NCBI GenBank assembly: GCA_034769895.1
Contig: CM068373.1
Location: 198,504,134-198,568,133, forward strand
DNA from: Magicicada septendecula
Taxonomy: Eukaryota > Arthropoda > Insecta > Hemiptera > Cicadidae
DNA: 64,000 bases
Direction of reading: 5' to 3'
This document shows, piece by piece, positions 48,860 through 61,027 of this stretch. The translations under genes were made by a program, and so were the position numbers. The stretch's first letter is position 1, and each line of letters opens with the position of its first letter. The notes under the pieces are model-generated. The model saw only the letters and a program-made list of their open reading frames with translations, was not told the DNA's origin and ran no database searches.

Positions 48860-49407
48860 TACTGCCCGCCAAAATCGGGACGATTTTGTACATTAACGGT
48901 TAAATTGAACAATATAATAATTAGACTTACATGTCGTAAGCGATACAATAATTGGCGCACTGGCCAGAGAGCAATGACATAATGGACATAATATAAATTC
49001 AATTAACAATCACCAAGCATACAATAAATTGATAACACCATAAAAATACAATAATTTCCCCATGATATTGACATAACAACCCCAATGAATTTCATAATGT
49101 TTTGACCCTTAGAAAATACAATACATATATAGAATAATTGCCACTATAACTGACACTTGTGGTTCTCAGAATTTGAATCACACAAACACATTAACGATAC
49201 ACAACATTCATAATAATTGATAGTACATATGAGACACAGTCACTATTTCTGTAATAGCTAGCGACACTTAACAATGTTACAATGCTTATGATACAATTGA
49301 CTTGTATGCTCGCCCCGGGGAATGTCCCGGGCGTGTTCCATGTAATGTGACACGCGCACACCCAAGCATACACACACACACACACACACCGTAAGGCACG
49401 CAAACGA
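48860..49407 (-). other. 3' noncoding internal region of the BEL element
   Basis: No ORF of note. Includes a CA microsatellite at 49371-49389 (TG on the element's strand) and ends at the polypurine tract next to the LTR. Confidence 0.6.
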
Positions 49408-52400
49408 CTAGCTTGTTGCCACCGGAAGGGGGCATAATTTGTGGATGGGTCGGCGTAAGATACCTAGCGCGGTGCGTACTTCTGCGACGCGTACTAAGGA
49501 ATCTTGACCCGGAAAAACATTGGTAATTACCCCACGCTTCCATTCTAAAGGGGGGGAATTGTCATCCAAAATGAGGACAAGTTGTCCGACCTTCAAATTT
49601 TTAAATGGGGTGCGCCATTTATTGCGCTGCTGCAGCTGGTGCAGATAATCCCTAGACACACCCACACACACACACACGGACACGCACACACACACATACA
49701 CGCACACACATGCATGTAAATAGAGCGATATATGCCTTGGTCGTGGACTTAGAGCGCTGCCCGCCATGGCGCAAAAACACCGGACCTGCGTAATCCACGG
49801 CCGACTGTGAGAATGGCCTTGACGGCGTGACCCTAGAAGAGGGTAATTGACCGAGTAATTGATTCGCGCCTTTAGCCCGGAAACGAAAACAAGTGACACA
49901 CTTATGTATCACTGAGCGGATATAGGACTTATCGTGTATGATCCAATACTTACGCCTAAGCGAAGCTTGAGTTGATTGCACTCCAGCGTGCAACAAACGG
50001 ATGTGTTCGTATTCAATTATTAATCTCGTGAGATGAGAGTGCGGGTGTAAAATTATTTGGTGTTTAGTCTCGTAGCTAAGTGGGGAGAATTGCAAGCGTC
50101 CACCCACTCTTAAAATGCCTGATTTATCCAGGAATGGGTTGAGAGCAAGAATTTTACTACTGCGTGGAAGGCACCGGTGTGCCTCAAGTTCCCTAACCTC
50201 TACGTCGAAATGCAACTTCTGAGATTGCCGGACAACCAGGAGCGTGTCAGACAATTCTTGAGCCGACAAAAAGGACGTGTCTCTTTCAACCACCGCGAGC
50301 CTAGAATTGCGAAGAAATCGACGGCAGTATGCGAAGACGCGAATAAGCCTCGTAAGAGATGAATAGTTTTCAATGTAACTATGTGTTGAGGACGCGACAA
50401 TTAGTGAGGTTTGAGCCTGCTTGTGACGCTCCTCTTCAATGTCGGGAAAGGTACAGGGAGTATTAATGTCGAACGCGCTGACCGGCCATGAGGCCGCATC
50501 ACGAGCCAACCAGGAGGGACCATGCCACCATTGAGCATGACAGTGCAGACTACGAGGGAGGCAACCGCGCGATAGAACGTCGGCAGGGTTGTCATTCGAT
50601 ACTACATGACGCCAAGTTCCCCTGCTGCTAACAAGACGCTGTATTTCTGCGACACGGTTAGCCACAAATACCTTCCAGCGGGAAGATTGCTGATGTATCC
50701 AGTACAACGCTATCATCGAATCCGAATAAAGATATAATCCGTCAAAATTGTAATCGACGGCATTTAAAACTTTGGACGTTAATTGAGCCAACAATAAACA
50801 AGCACAAAGTTCAAGTCTAGGAAGCGTTATCTGTTTCAGCGGAGCGACCCTAGATTTAGCACACAACAAGTTTGATGATATGGCGCCGTTCGAATAGACC
50901 GCCCGCACATAAATGCAACACGCGTAACCTTTAACCGAAGCGTCGGCGAATCCGTGCAGCTGCAATGAACTAACTGGGCAACTGTTCGAACTCTTAACCG
51001 ACCTCGTAATCTCAAAATGAGTGTCGGAGACTAATTGGGTGTATAATTCCGACCATTGATTGGCTAGTGACCCGGACAAGGGTTCGTCCCAATCAGTGCC
51101 CGCCAACCACAACTGCTGCACGAAATGCTTGCAGCAAAATGTGATGGGAGCAATTAGACCTAGTGGATCATAGATCCCGGCAATTATTGACAACACGCTT
51201 CTCTTGTTGAGAACGGTTAGATTGTCATCACCCCTAACGGTGTACAAAAAGTTATCCCCCTCAACATTCCACTGTATGCCCAAGGTACGCACGTTTTGGC
51301 CCTTGCTGAAGTCACGGGTTACTTGGGCGCGAAGAGTCATAATCTTATGGTGGTTAGAGAACCATTTGTGTAACGAAAAACCATACCTCCTCAACAACTT
51401 CTCGATCTCGCCTTTCATTTCAGCTAAGCTGTTCGGATCATCCGAACCCGTTATGAGATCGTCTACGTAAAAGTCATTTGCTATGGCCTTAGCAGCGGTA
51501 GGGTAGTCGGCTTTGTTTTCATATGCTATTTGAGCCAGACAACGCGTAGCAAGGAAGGAGGCACTAGCAGTGCCATATGTAACCGTCCTTAACGCGTAAT
51601 GTCGCAATTCCTTATGCGGTGCATCACGCCAAACAATGCGTTGCAAGTTTGAATCCTTAGGATTAACAATGATCTGGCGATACATCTTTTCAATGTCCGC
51701 AATAAGTACGTATCGGTGGGTGCGGAACCGAACCATTATCGAAAACAGATCCTGCTGGATCGTAGGACCGACCATTAAAGTGTCGTTAAGGGACAAATTA
51801 TTGGTGGTTTTAGCGGATGCGTCAAATACCACGCGCAATTTAGTGGTTAAGCTAGAGTCTTTGAAGACTGCGTGATGGGGCAGATAAAAGATCTCTGACC
51901 TGTCAAGCGACAGATCGTATTCATTAAGCGGCGACATGTGGCCAAGTCTTAAGTAGTCATTCATGAACTCACTATAATCCTTATAAAGGGTAGGGTTCTG
52001 CTTGAATTTGAATTCTAACGATTGGAATCTTCGTATTGCTCCGCGGAGAGAATCTCCCAAATAAGATTTATCAGATCTGCGGGGCAGGGCTACCACGAAT
52101 CTCCCGTCGCGATTGCGGCTAGTGTTTTTCACGAAATGCCTTTCACACGGTGAGTCCTCAGATCGGGTTTCGCGACTAGAGATTTCCTCCAACTTCCAAA
52201 ATTCCTTTAGTTGCGAGGAAACCTGATTATCATCCTTACAGACCATAAATGAAGAAACCGTTCTAGTCATGTCGACGTTGAATGGTAAGTCACCGGCCAA
52301 AATAAATCCTAACTTGGTTTCCTGAATTATAGGAAAGTGTGGTCCGCGCGTATATTTCACAGGTTCAATTAATTGTAGAAAATATTGAGCGCCGATTAAT

Positions 52401-53938
52401 ATATCGACTTGCGATGAGCAATGTAGGTGAGGATCCGCCAGGAATATGCGCTTGGGTAAATTTAAAGAGGTAAGATTGAATGACTCCGCCGGTAAATTAT
52501 TAGTTATACTGGGTAGTACGGCACAATGTACGTTTAACGTGAAGGGTTTATAGCGTGAATGTAGCCTTACATTAGTGCTGAATTCAGCCTGGGAAAGCGA
52601 GTTGTTTATACCCGTGATGGGCAATTGCGATTTAACTAATTGGAGGCCCATCCTGCGGGCGAAATCCATTGTGCAAAAGTTCGCTTGAGAACCGGAATCC
52701 AGTAATATCCTAACGGGAAATTTTTTGCCGACCTTATTGTATGTCATACAGACGGCGGTAGATAACAATACCGATTTATTGGTCTGTGATTTCAGTGAGC
52801 ACTGGTTGTTAACAGAAGTTACGTCCCTGTTGGGGACATGAATCATGGTGTGGTGACGCCTAGAACATTTTTTACACGAAAATTTGGAGGGACATTTTGA
52901 ACCCTCGTGTCCCGAACGGAGACAGTTTAAGCAAAGTTTGTTTTTTAGTAACGCATTTTTTCTATCAGGGATAGACAGCGATATAAACTGTGGGCAATCG
53001 CTAAGTCTATGTTCACCGTTACATAGCCTGCATAAATTATTTCTAATATGTGAGTGGAATGCGCCCTTTGGATTGCTTATCTGTTTAACTGCCTTGCGAT
53101 AAGGAGACTTATCGCTTTTGTTCAACCTGCTCGTTGGGCTAGTCGCGTTATCGATATTTTGCAGTAGTTTTCTACGTGAATTTAAAAAATTTATAAAATT
53201 ATTAAAATCAGGGAGTTTATGCTCCGATAAACTCTCTTTCCACAAACGTAAAGTGTAACTGTCAAGTTTTTTGGCTAGATAATTTACGACAATAATTTCA
53301 AACGTGTTGACTGGCAGTTTGAGATTATTTAAAGCGTTTATATTTCCAGAGATTTGATCAATAAATTGCGATATGCTACCTTGGGATTCCTGCTGAACTA
53401 ATGGTACGTCTAGGACATTCCACACGTGGTGAGCGGAGACAATCAGCTTACTATCATATCTATTCCTCAACAGATCGATAGCCACCGCGTAATTTTCATG
53501 TGTTATGGGTAATGATTTTATTACGTTAAGCGCCTCGCCATATAATGACGAGTGCAAATAATGAAGCTTCTGTATATCTGTCAGGTCTGTTCTGACATGA
53601 ATTAGTTCCATAAAAATATGGTAATAATGTTGCCATTCCACAATACTACCCTCGAACCGTGGTAATTTTATTGGTTCCAATTGAATGGGGGTTGTTTTAG
53701 GCTGTTTACCATCAGTATTAATTAGTGGTTTTTGGTTCAAGTGCTCAGATTGCTCCAACAAGTGTTGCAATTTACATTCTATAGCACAGAGATCGTCCTC
53801 CGTTTGCACTCTATCACTTGTTGACGCAACGTCTGCTTCCTCAGCCTCGATTTGTGACTGTATCTCGTCATATTTGGTGGATAATTCCATCAAATGACGC
53901 AGTTTTATTTTGAGCGCATGAGGATCGCTGTTTAACAA
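49408..53938 (-). pseudogene. BEL/Pao gag-pol region
   Basis: Starts at ATG 53938 on the minus strand. Order: coiled-coil-like N-terminus; BEL gag domain (KLPRFEGSIVEWQHYYHIFM, near residue 91); zinc knuckles CRLCNGEHRLSDC and CLNCLRSGHEGSKC (near 300-350); protease (RILLDSGSQANFC, near 410); reverse transcriptase (VVFDASAKTTNNLSLNDTL near 720, FYVDDLITGSDD near 835); RNase H (LHGFADASVKGYACCIY near 1010); integrase zinc finger (HIRLLHAG and CVTCFRFRAKG); start of the integrase core (QSAVDYAGPVF); and the C-terminal BEL domain (NLKVGQLVLILDDNSPPLEW). It is a single polyprotein region, as usual for BEL/Pao. Slightly broken, about one or two breaks. Confidence 0.93.
49656..49711. repeat. CA/CG-type microsatellite
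   Basis: Alternating CA with a few CG, GA and TA steps, inside the BEL internal region. A second short CA tract lies at 49371-49389. Confidence 0.9.
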
Positions 53939-54703
53939 ATCAAAATTATTCGGGATATTGAGGCCTTAATTGTACCTCGTTTTTTTATCAGAGCCCTTAC
54001 ATCGGCCATTATTACAGTTTGAGATAAAAAATGGAAAGATATTTAGAAACAATTGAGCATCGAGCATGTGAACCACAAACTTAATTTTGAATGAGTTTAA
54101 GTACGTTTGGTAGCTAGCGATCGTTGGTTTGAACATAAACTTACTCTCTCTAACTAATCAAACTCGTTGGCAGTTAAATTATTGAAATTATAAATCTAAA
54201 TGATTACAAAGTATAGCTTTATCTTTAAAGTTCTGACTGATAATGAGCTGCCAACCATCTATTAATTTATATTGTGTAATAAGTTAATTGTTTATATAAA
54301 TATGTCAAAAATACACACTGGGTGAAATATTATTAAAAATAAATCAAATATAGGTAAAGTTTATAGTCACGTGGCCGTCGATCCATTCGTGATGAAGCTG
54401 GCTTCGATCCCGTTTGGAGCTGCTACACCTCCTGTCTCTGCCGGTTAGCCGTTGCCTCATGTTGTACCCTCCATCATTTAAAGCTGTGGAATCTCGAAAA
54501 TGTTGTCCTGTTTCGTCCCGTCGTCTCTGGTCTACTGCTTGGCTGAATCTTGTCGAGATGACTGCTACGTGCTTCACGATAATGGTGTCGCTCAGGACGA
54601 AAATGATGCCCGTCTGTCGTGATTAACTTCAGATTGGTTTTTCCAGAAATGATGTATATAAATAAATGTTGTCGCCTGTGTACTCAGGTATGAGAAATCT
54701 GTG
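53939..54703 (-). other. Leader region of the BEL element
   Basis: Noncoding stretch between the 5' LTR side and the gag start on the minus strand. No ORF is supported. The part at 54370-54620 is GC-richer than its surroundings. Confidence 0.5.
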
Positions 54704-54825
54704 CCGTTGGGACCAAAAATGATGTAGTTTGTTTTGGCCTGAAAATGTGAAATCCTGCCTGATTGGACCAAAAATGATGTCGTTTTTGGCCTGAAATGTG
54801 AAATCCGGTCCGGTGGGACCAAAAA
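54704..54825 (-). repeat. Tandem repeat at the BEL primer-binding region
   Basis: About 2.3 copies of a 52-57 base unit. On the plus strand each begins TGGGACCAAAAATGATGT (or TTGGACCAAAAATGATGT) and continues with TTTTGGCCTGAAA and TGTGAAATCC. The last partial copy abuts the LTR, so on the element's strand each unit starts with the primer-site-like sequence TTTTTGGTCC(C). Confidence 0.8.
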
Positions 54826-55291
54826 TGTTGCGGTTTGGAAGCTCTTGAAGAATCGCGAGTTATTCCAAAGACGCTAATAAGGAAAGCTGGATTGTTTGTT
54901 AGAAAGAAGTGGACTGTATTTGAGATATTGAACATGCGTTTATTGAATAATTTGGTTTGTTAGTTACGATCGGCACGTGCGGAAGCATTTGAGGCGATAA
55001 TGCCCGAGATTAATTTTGAATGAAATCGTGGTCCATTGCAGATGGACGCAGGTAGACGATTAAAGTGAAATGTTATAAATGCATGCTGTATAATAGCCAA
55101 AAGCCGCGGCTGTAAGAGAAGTGTTTAACGAGAGTTGCGCTCGGAGTCGTGTTATAAACTAAACTAATACTGGCTTGCAGTCGGCTAGGCTGGCCGATTG
55201 CAAGGTTTGATAAAAGCGTGACGTCATCCGCGCGTGCCGTGCAATGTTAGTAGGCTGCTTACAACTGACAACACAGTACAAAGTTTAAACA
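54826..55291 (-). repeat. 5' LTR of the BEL/Pao element
   Basis: 466 bp, identical by eye to 48394-48859. On the minus strand it ends CCGCAACA and is followed by TTTTTGGTCCCACCGGAC, the likely primer-binding region. Confidence 0.92.
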
Positions 55292-55295
55292 AGGT

Positions 55296-55715
55296 GAACA
55301 GAATCAACTTACTTAGGCTTACTAAAAAAACAGTTTTCTCCCGTGAAATATTGTAGTTAATTAATATGAAAGTAATCGAGACTTACCGCAGCCGTTTATA
55401 GATTTATCTAGACATAGTGCGAAGGCTTGTATTTGGTGAAATCTTCATTTCTCTACCGGAGAAAAAATGGCGTTGACCGTCAGCCACGAAGTATTTTGTC
55501 AGACAACTTAATCAGAAAATCCAGCTTCGTGTCCGTTTGCGTACCGCACTTGACGCCAGGAAGCAGCACCTGGAGTTTTCATACTGCCAGTTGTCGGCAG
55601 GTGCCGACACCGACCAACGTTGTCTAAACTAAACCGGTAGTCTTTCCTATCCACGGGTAGGGTGCAGCACTAATTACCGCATTAAATTCTGTACTGCCTA
55701 TAACTACAGGCGGTA
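55296..55715. other. Right interior of the TIR transposon
   Basis: GC-richer than the left interior. Minus-strand splice-donor-like sites occur at about 55391 (GCTGCG then GTAAGT) and about 55318 (CCTAA then GTAAGT), so the TIR side may have given rise to a spliced transcript running left. No protein frame was recognised. Confidence 0.4.
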
Positions 55716-55814
55716 TATTCAGTCGTTTCGCGCAGTCTTTCCGCTAGAGATCAGCCCACTCTCCAATCGTCAATTACAGAAATCTGGCTGAATCTTCGTG
55801 ACTCAGCACAAGAC

Positions 55815-56743
55815 AATGACCACTTAGAATTAATAATTAAAGAGTGCATTTGAATAAAAAGCAAGAGCGGAATAAAATTTTGAAAAAGGAAGAAATAACT
55901 ATGTATAAATAAATCCATAAGAAAAATATGATCATAAAATATATGTCAATTATAAGAAGGACAATTAAAAGAGTAATTGCAAGAACATAAAACTAGTGGA
56001 ACGATTAATAAGAATTGAGAAAAAAACAAAAATATATTACAAAATATACGCTACCAATGACCAGAAGAAGATTGTAATAAGAGTCAAGGTATAACAGAGA
56101 ATTAAAATAAATAAAAACTTTACACTGAATAACAAGTGATAATTATATTAAACCAGCTTCCAACCATAAGAAGAAATAAAATGCCAGCAGAGCTAACCAT
56201 TGAGAAAAGTAACCGAGATAGAAATTAACTAAAATCGAAATATTAACAGATCTGACAAAATACGAAGTGAAGTATCGAAAGATATTTAATTTTTTTATAG
56301 TCATAAGGTGGACTAGTCTTATGTAATTTTTATTAATAACTGTCTGTAGATAAGTCCAGCAGTATTATTAAGTTTTGAGCAGAGATGATTTGCCTCTGTA
56401 ATCAATAAATAACGTAGTATGGCCAGCAGAGTAGTGAAGCCTACAGTGCCCCTCTGAACTGCCCAGCTCACGTGTTAGGGAATGTTAGGGAATAAATATC
56501 CCAAGGATAAAGAACCAAGTTAAGAAAAAAAAAAGAAAAATAAAAAATAATGAACCTCAGATGACAATTACTATCAAGAAAAATCCAGTTAATAATGAAA
56601 TATAGATAAGCTCAAAAATAAAGAAGAAAAAATTTAGAAATGGGAAGGAAGTAAAGAAATATAATTTATAATAAATATCATAAGCAATTATTTCAGACAA
56701 ACCAAGTATGATCTGAACTAATCACTTCTGGAGGAGAGCAATC
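55815..56743 (+). other. 3' noncoding internal region of Gypsy B, right part
   Basis: Collinear with about 3420-4330 of A1, including the conserved block AATCAATAAATAACGTAGTA near 56400. It ends in TTCTGGAGGAGAGCAATC before the LTR, the likely polypurine tract. Confidence 0.75.
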
Positions 56744-59700
56744 TGTAGCATGACAGATAATCCACTTAAATCAATTACCAGATGATCATTAGTAAAAATC
56801 AAGTATATGGAATATCCAGAAACATCCAAATGAAAACCAAATAAAAGCACAATAAATTACCATTATAACAAGAAAAAGTAAACATAAAGAAAAAAATCTG
56901 CAACTAATATGAATTTACAACAAAATAAAACCACAGAAAACTAAAATTAAAATAACAATAATGTCCAGGTAGGATAGGATTGGTAAGGAAGCTACCCAGA
57001 CCAAGTAAACAGACCAGTATAAACAAAAGTAAATAATAACGAAATGGTACTGAAGAAACCAAGAACGAAGAAGGAAGATATCCAAAACAAACAAATATAC
57101 CTAATGAACAGGGACAATTGAAGATCACATGGAATAGAGGAAGTAGAACACGACCAATACCCAATAGAAACCCAATAGGGAGAAAAAAACCCCAAAAGAA
57201 AGTAAATGTCACTATAGAAAGTATAACACCCCAACAAACCATAAACTCATGTAAAACAAATAAAAACAAAATGTGTTAAAGTGCTAAGTAGAAGTGCACC
57301 CAAGAAAGTTATTGTATAATTTATATAGACAAATCTTAACAGTTCCCCCATAATTAAAAAATTTGATATAAAATTATGAAAGGACTAGTGATAGTATCAA
57401 GAAATAACCAGGGACAAGTGCAAGTTATTAGATTATCATAAATAAACTTTGAGAAGGTACATGAATTACTGTACATTAAAATAACTTTAAGTGTTTTTTA
57501 AAATAGTATCATGAATGATATTTAATCAAATAATATGGTGAATGAGAAATGAATACTCTTTCTAATAAAATGCCACTGTTTATATGAGAACATTCATTGG
57601 AATAAATAATATAAATAGATAGCTTGGAGTTAGTACATAAAGTGACGGGGAATACATCCCTAAAATTAAGATAAACAGATAAGACTGTAACCAAATAGTT
57701 TTAAGGGAGTGTTAAAAATTTAATGGAACAAAATGTTAGGTCCCAATTTCCATATATGAACTCTATAAATAAGATTTAGAAATAGAGATTAATCCTTGTA
57801 TTTATAAAATGTTATTTTGTTTAGTAGTTTGAATTAGGAATGCCATATCTGAATGTGTATATCATTCTTATATAGTAAAATGTTTTGTAGAAGTTACTGT
57901 AAGTAATCAGTACAAACAAGGGTATGATACTAAATACCAGATTTAATATTAAATAATTGTTATGTTTTAATTGTTTAAAATCAATACTAAAGGTTATAGT
58001 AGTAAAAGAAGAAATTATTAATGAATATTATATTAGAATAGAAGGTCAGAAAAGGGTATGAACTAACTGTATTATTAAAAACTTTGTAAGTAACAACAGC
58101 TAAAATCTAGGCCAGATAGTAACTTTAGACTACATTATAATTGATAAATCTAGTCCTATAAACCAACTAAACTGATGAAATTTATGTAAGATAAACCCAC
58201 CATATAGTAATACAATGTAACTTATACTTTATAAAAATATTGTCAGAAGATAAGTAAAATTATAAATAAAAATGAAATATATTAACTAAAATTTCAGAGG
58301 AGGAGTCATAGATAAATGAATTATATTTAAAAACAATAACGAATGAACAAACTTGCAAGAAATTACGGAAAGATAAACAATTATATCAATCTTAGATTCA
58401 GTATAATAATAATTATATCAGAGAAAATGGCTATTATCTAGACAAGAACAGGAAACACAAAATTAAGCCTACTTTTCCAACATGAAAGAAATATAACATT
58501 TTTAAATAAAAACTTTGTAAAACTATATTAATTAGTATCAAAATAAGCAAAATAGGTTAAAGAAACCGAATATGTATTTAGTATTTCGTACAGTTAAATA
58601 ATAACGAAAATATTTTCCTTGTATAATGTATTCAAATAAAATGTATCGGAAGCTAAGGTAATTTGAAACAATGTATGATATATATTAAATTGGCTAAGAT
58701 TTTCAGGAGACGAAGGAAATGAGAACAGTTAATTATTATCCGTTGAAGCGAACACTTAAACGAGGTTTTGCTCCGTATAACCTACATTAATGGCGTGCGA
58801 TAACTAAACCGAATTCAGTACAAATTTTGTAATTTTTGTAATTTGGAATTTTAACTCGAGAAGCAGTGAAAAGAAACAATAAACAGTGAATTACATATAA
58901 ACAGAACCACAAACGCCTAAATAATTGAAATAACACCACTACAAATAAATTTTACGGACGAAACAAAAAGGGTTATATACGACACATTTAACCAAAGTGA
59001 AATAGACATAATAACACACATTTACACCAAGTGAACTAATAAACACTACACCAGGAACACTCATTTAACTCCAGAACTAATATCCACAATTGTTGAGACG
59101 GAGAAACAGTGAAAAGACATCTTTATTGTAAGAAATATTCGTCGAGGTGCTAGACATTCAACTACGCATACTTCTGTCGGCCATTTTGATTTTCCCAGCG
59201 TTCTATTCGAGGTGGAACAAATGAACTTCTAGTCTGCATTGGTTCGAAAATTATACTATATAAACTTTCTATATTAATTAATAACGTTGTAATTGTTAGT
59301 TTTAAGACAATTTAATTGTAAATGTTATACTTTCTTGGCCCTACCCTTCTCTGGCTATTCTAACATAACCGTTAAAAGAACGTATTTTATACACACTGTT
59401 AATGTAAAGTTTTTGTCGACCGGCCCTGAGTAACTAGTCGATAGTGTTGTCAACAATCGATTACTATCGATATTTTAAATAAATTGTGAATAAACTCTCT
59501 AATTCTGCAAATTGGTTGAATTTTCCTTTAAATATACTTAAAGAATAAGTTAATTCAAGAACACGGACTAACCGAAAGGCGGTATTTACGAAAATAAAGA
59601 GTATATTGAAGAAGAAGAAGAGCCGTCTATCGACCAGTACCGGAGTTAACCATATTAACTTAGAAGTGATTCATAGAAAGTGACACCACTATACTATCAA

Positions 59701-59886
59701 CCATAATAAAATTAAAATTTTTCATCAGACAATAACAAAAATTATTTCCTAAATACAAATAACAAAAAACCCGAAACAAATACTTATTCAGAAAAAACAA
59801 AATTTTTATTTTTGAAATAAAATTTTTGTAATTTCATTTTCAAATTTTGACAAAGTATAAAATTATTATTTTGTAACTACGTTACA
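56744..59886 (+). repeat. 3' LTR of Gypsy B, 3143 bp
   Basis: Direct repeat of 35416-38565, about 1% different by eye. TATA box at 59257-59264, AATAAA at 59489-59494. It ends CTACGTTACA and is followed by the target duplication ATGC. Confidence 0.93.
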
Positions 59887-60787
59887 ATGCATACTCTGAA
59901 AAATTTAATTCCTCAATAATCAAATAAATGTAGATCATGTTTTTTATTGAAGATTGATTTAAACATTGTATTCATTCCTTAGGCGCCCACACTTTTATTA
60001 TCAGTGATACTTAATGTTACAAAAATTTTTGATTAATAAACGTTATTTTCATTTGTTGTTAATGTATTTGGATAAATTATTTTATCCTTTTTAGTACATT
60101 GATCATTTTGTTAATTTTAAATAAAAGCGTTTTCTTTTAATTTTTGTTACTTTTTTTTTTTGCATTTGAAGGCGTACGTTATATGTATAGTAGCATTGTA
60201 CACGTTAATGAGGGAGAAGTATTCATAAAGAGTGGCCACCGCATTAGGTCATAACCTCAAAAAAATCAATAAAAGAAACTTATGAAGTTGGAAAATTGTT
60301 TTGCTGACTGTTTCTTAAATTTTCCGTGCTTTCATTAAACAACATAGGAATAATAGGGCAGACGACCGAATACAAGGAAGACACTGCAGATACGTTGCGT
60401 AAATACGTAGAAGATACGTGACTAACGTGGTCGAGGCAGTAAGACATATGCATTTGTAAAGCTACATTTACATGCGACCTACTTGTGTGGCGAGTAGCTG
60501 ATCAGCAGGACAACAAGACAATTTGTGGATGTGTGAACCTCCTACACTTCTTTACTGCTGCCCAGTGCACGTTATTTGTAGAATACAACGGAAACAAATG
60601 TATGTGGGTATTACTTTGACTTTTAAAGATATAGAGCAGCTACATATGCCCTTATTTATTTGTGTCGGTTAGCTTTTAAAAAACCATTATATTTTTATAA
60701 TATTCCCGTTAATGCCTCCAAGCTCTGCAACCATAGACATTGATTTACATTTAAAGGGATCATGTCTCCAATAATTGTCCAGTATGC
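59887..60787. other. Right flank of Gypsy B, no gene seen
   Basis: AT-rich. 59933-59966 and 59981-60009 are inverted copies of two short modules found left of the element at 34969-35059. No ORF is supported. Confidence 0.45.
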
Positions 60788-60948
60788 TAAAACAGGGGAG
60801 ATTTTAAACATTCAAGACCTATGGCACTTATGCTTTCCCATATGTCTCCCTCAAAACTCCGTTCTAGCATTCTAATTGTTACCTCTATAAAAATCTGTGT
60901 CCAGTGTGCTTCTAATCCACGTTCATTTTCTTCCACCTTTATAGCATA
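60788..60948 (-). repeat. Three-copy peptide-coding repeat, copy 1
   Basis: The minus strand is open for about 52 codons, including IKVEENERGLEAHWTQIFIE, then VTIRMLERSFEGDIWESISA and IGLECLK, before a stop soon after. Related copies lie at 62149-62295 (plus strand) and 63134-63260 (minus strand). I do not recognise the protein. It could be a duplicated exon of a host gene or a piece of an unlisted mobile element. Confidence 0.6.
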
Positions 60949-61027
60949 AGTTTAATGAAGAAAGTTGTGTTAGTGGTTAAAATCACAAACAGAATTATCA
61001 CTGTTGCACACCACTATATAAAAATTA

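Larger units (their letters stand above)
48394..55291 (-). mobile_element. BEL/Pao LTR retrotransposon, very young
   Basis: Two 466 bp direct repeats (48394-48859 and 54826-55291) bound an internal region with one long minus-strand gag-pol reading region. They read as identical, so the insertion is very recent. AGGT flanks both ends (48390-48393 and 55292-55295). It sits inside the 95 bp-TIR transposon. On the minus strand the LTR runs TGTTTAAACTTTG to CCGCAACA. It looks broken, with about one or two breaks. Confidence 0.93.
45683..55810 (+). mobile_element. DNA transposon with 95 bp terminal inverted repeats, unclassified, split by BEL element
   Basis: 45683-45777 is the inverse of 55716-55810 with one mismatch in 95. 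The ends read TGTGCTGAGTCACGAAGATT. AGAC flanks both sides (45679-45682 and 55811-55814) as a 4 bp target duplication, and removing the element restores collinearity with Gypsy A (about 3400). A further inverse pair of 24 bases lies inside (45782-45805 and 55393-55416). Without the BEL insertion the element is about 3.2 kb. No transposase was recognised, so it is probably non-autonomous. A 4 bp duplication fits several superfamilies and I do not choose one. Confidence 0.85.
35416..59886 (+). mobile_element. Ty3/Gypsy LTR retrotransposon copy B with nested insertions
   Basis: LTR 35416-38565, gag, protease-pol, noncoding tail, LTR 56744-59886. ATGC flanks both ends (35412-35415 and 59887-59890) as a 4 bp target duplication. 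It is a diverged relative of copies A, easily alignable over gag, pol and most of the LTR, but without the GAAGAA array. The two LTRs differ by roughly 1% by eye. It has taken three later insertions: a LINE fragment, a TIR transposon, and a BEL/Pao element inside the latter. It is broken, with about half a dozen breaks besides the insertions. Confidence 0.93.

Noticed and set aside
50177-54626. Plus-strand and other small frames across the BEL region.
   Set aside because: They are shadows of the minus-strand gag-pol reading region or of its leader.
56904-57269. A 121-residue hydrophobic frame on the minus strand of the B LTR, with shorter counterparts at 35577-35941, 7061-7243 and 19042-19224.
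   Set aside because: The hydrophobic residues follow from A-rich plus-strand DNA read backwards. The frame is not kept open in the sister LTR and has no motif, so I do not call an antisense gene.
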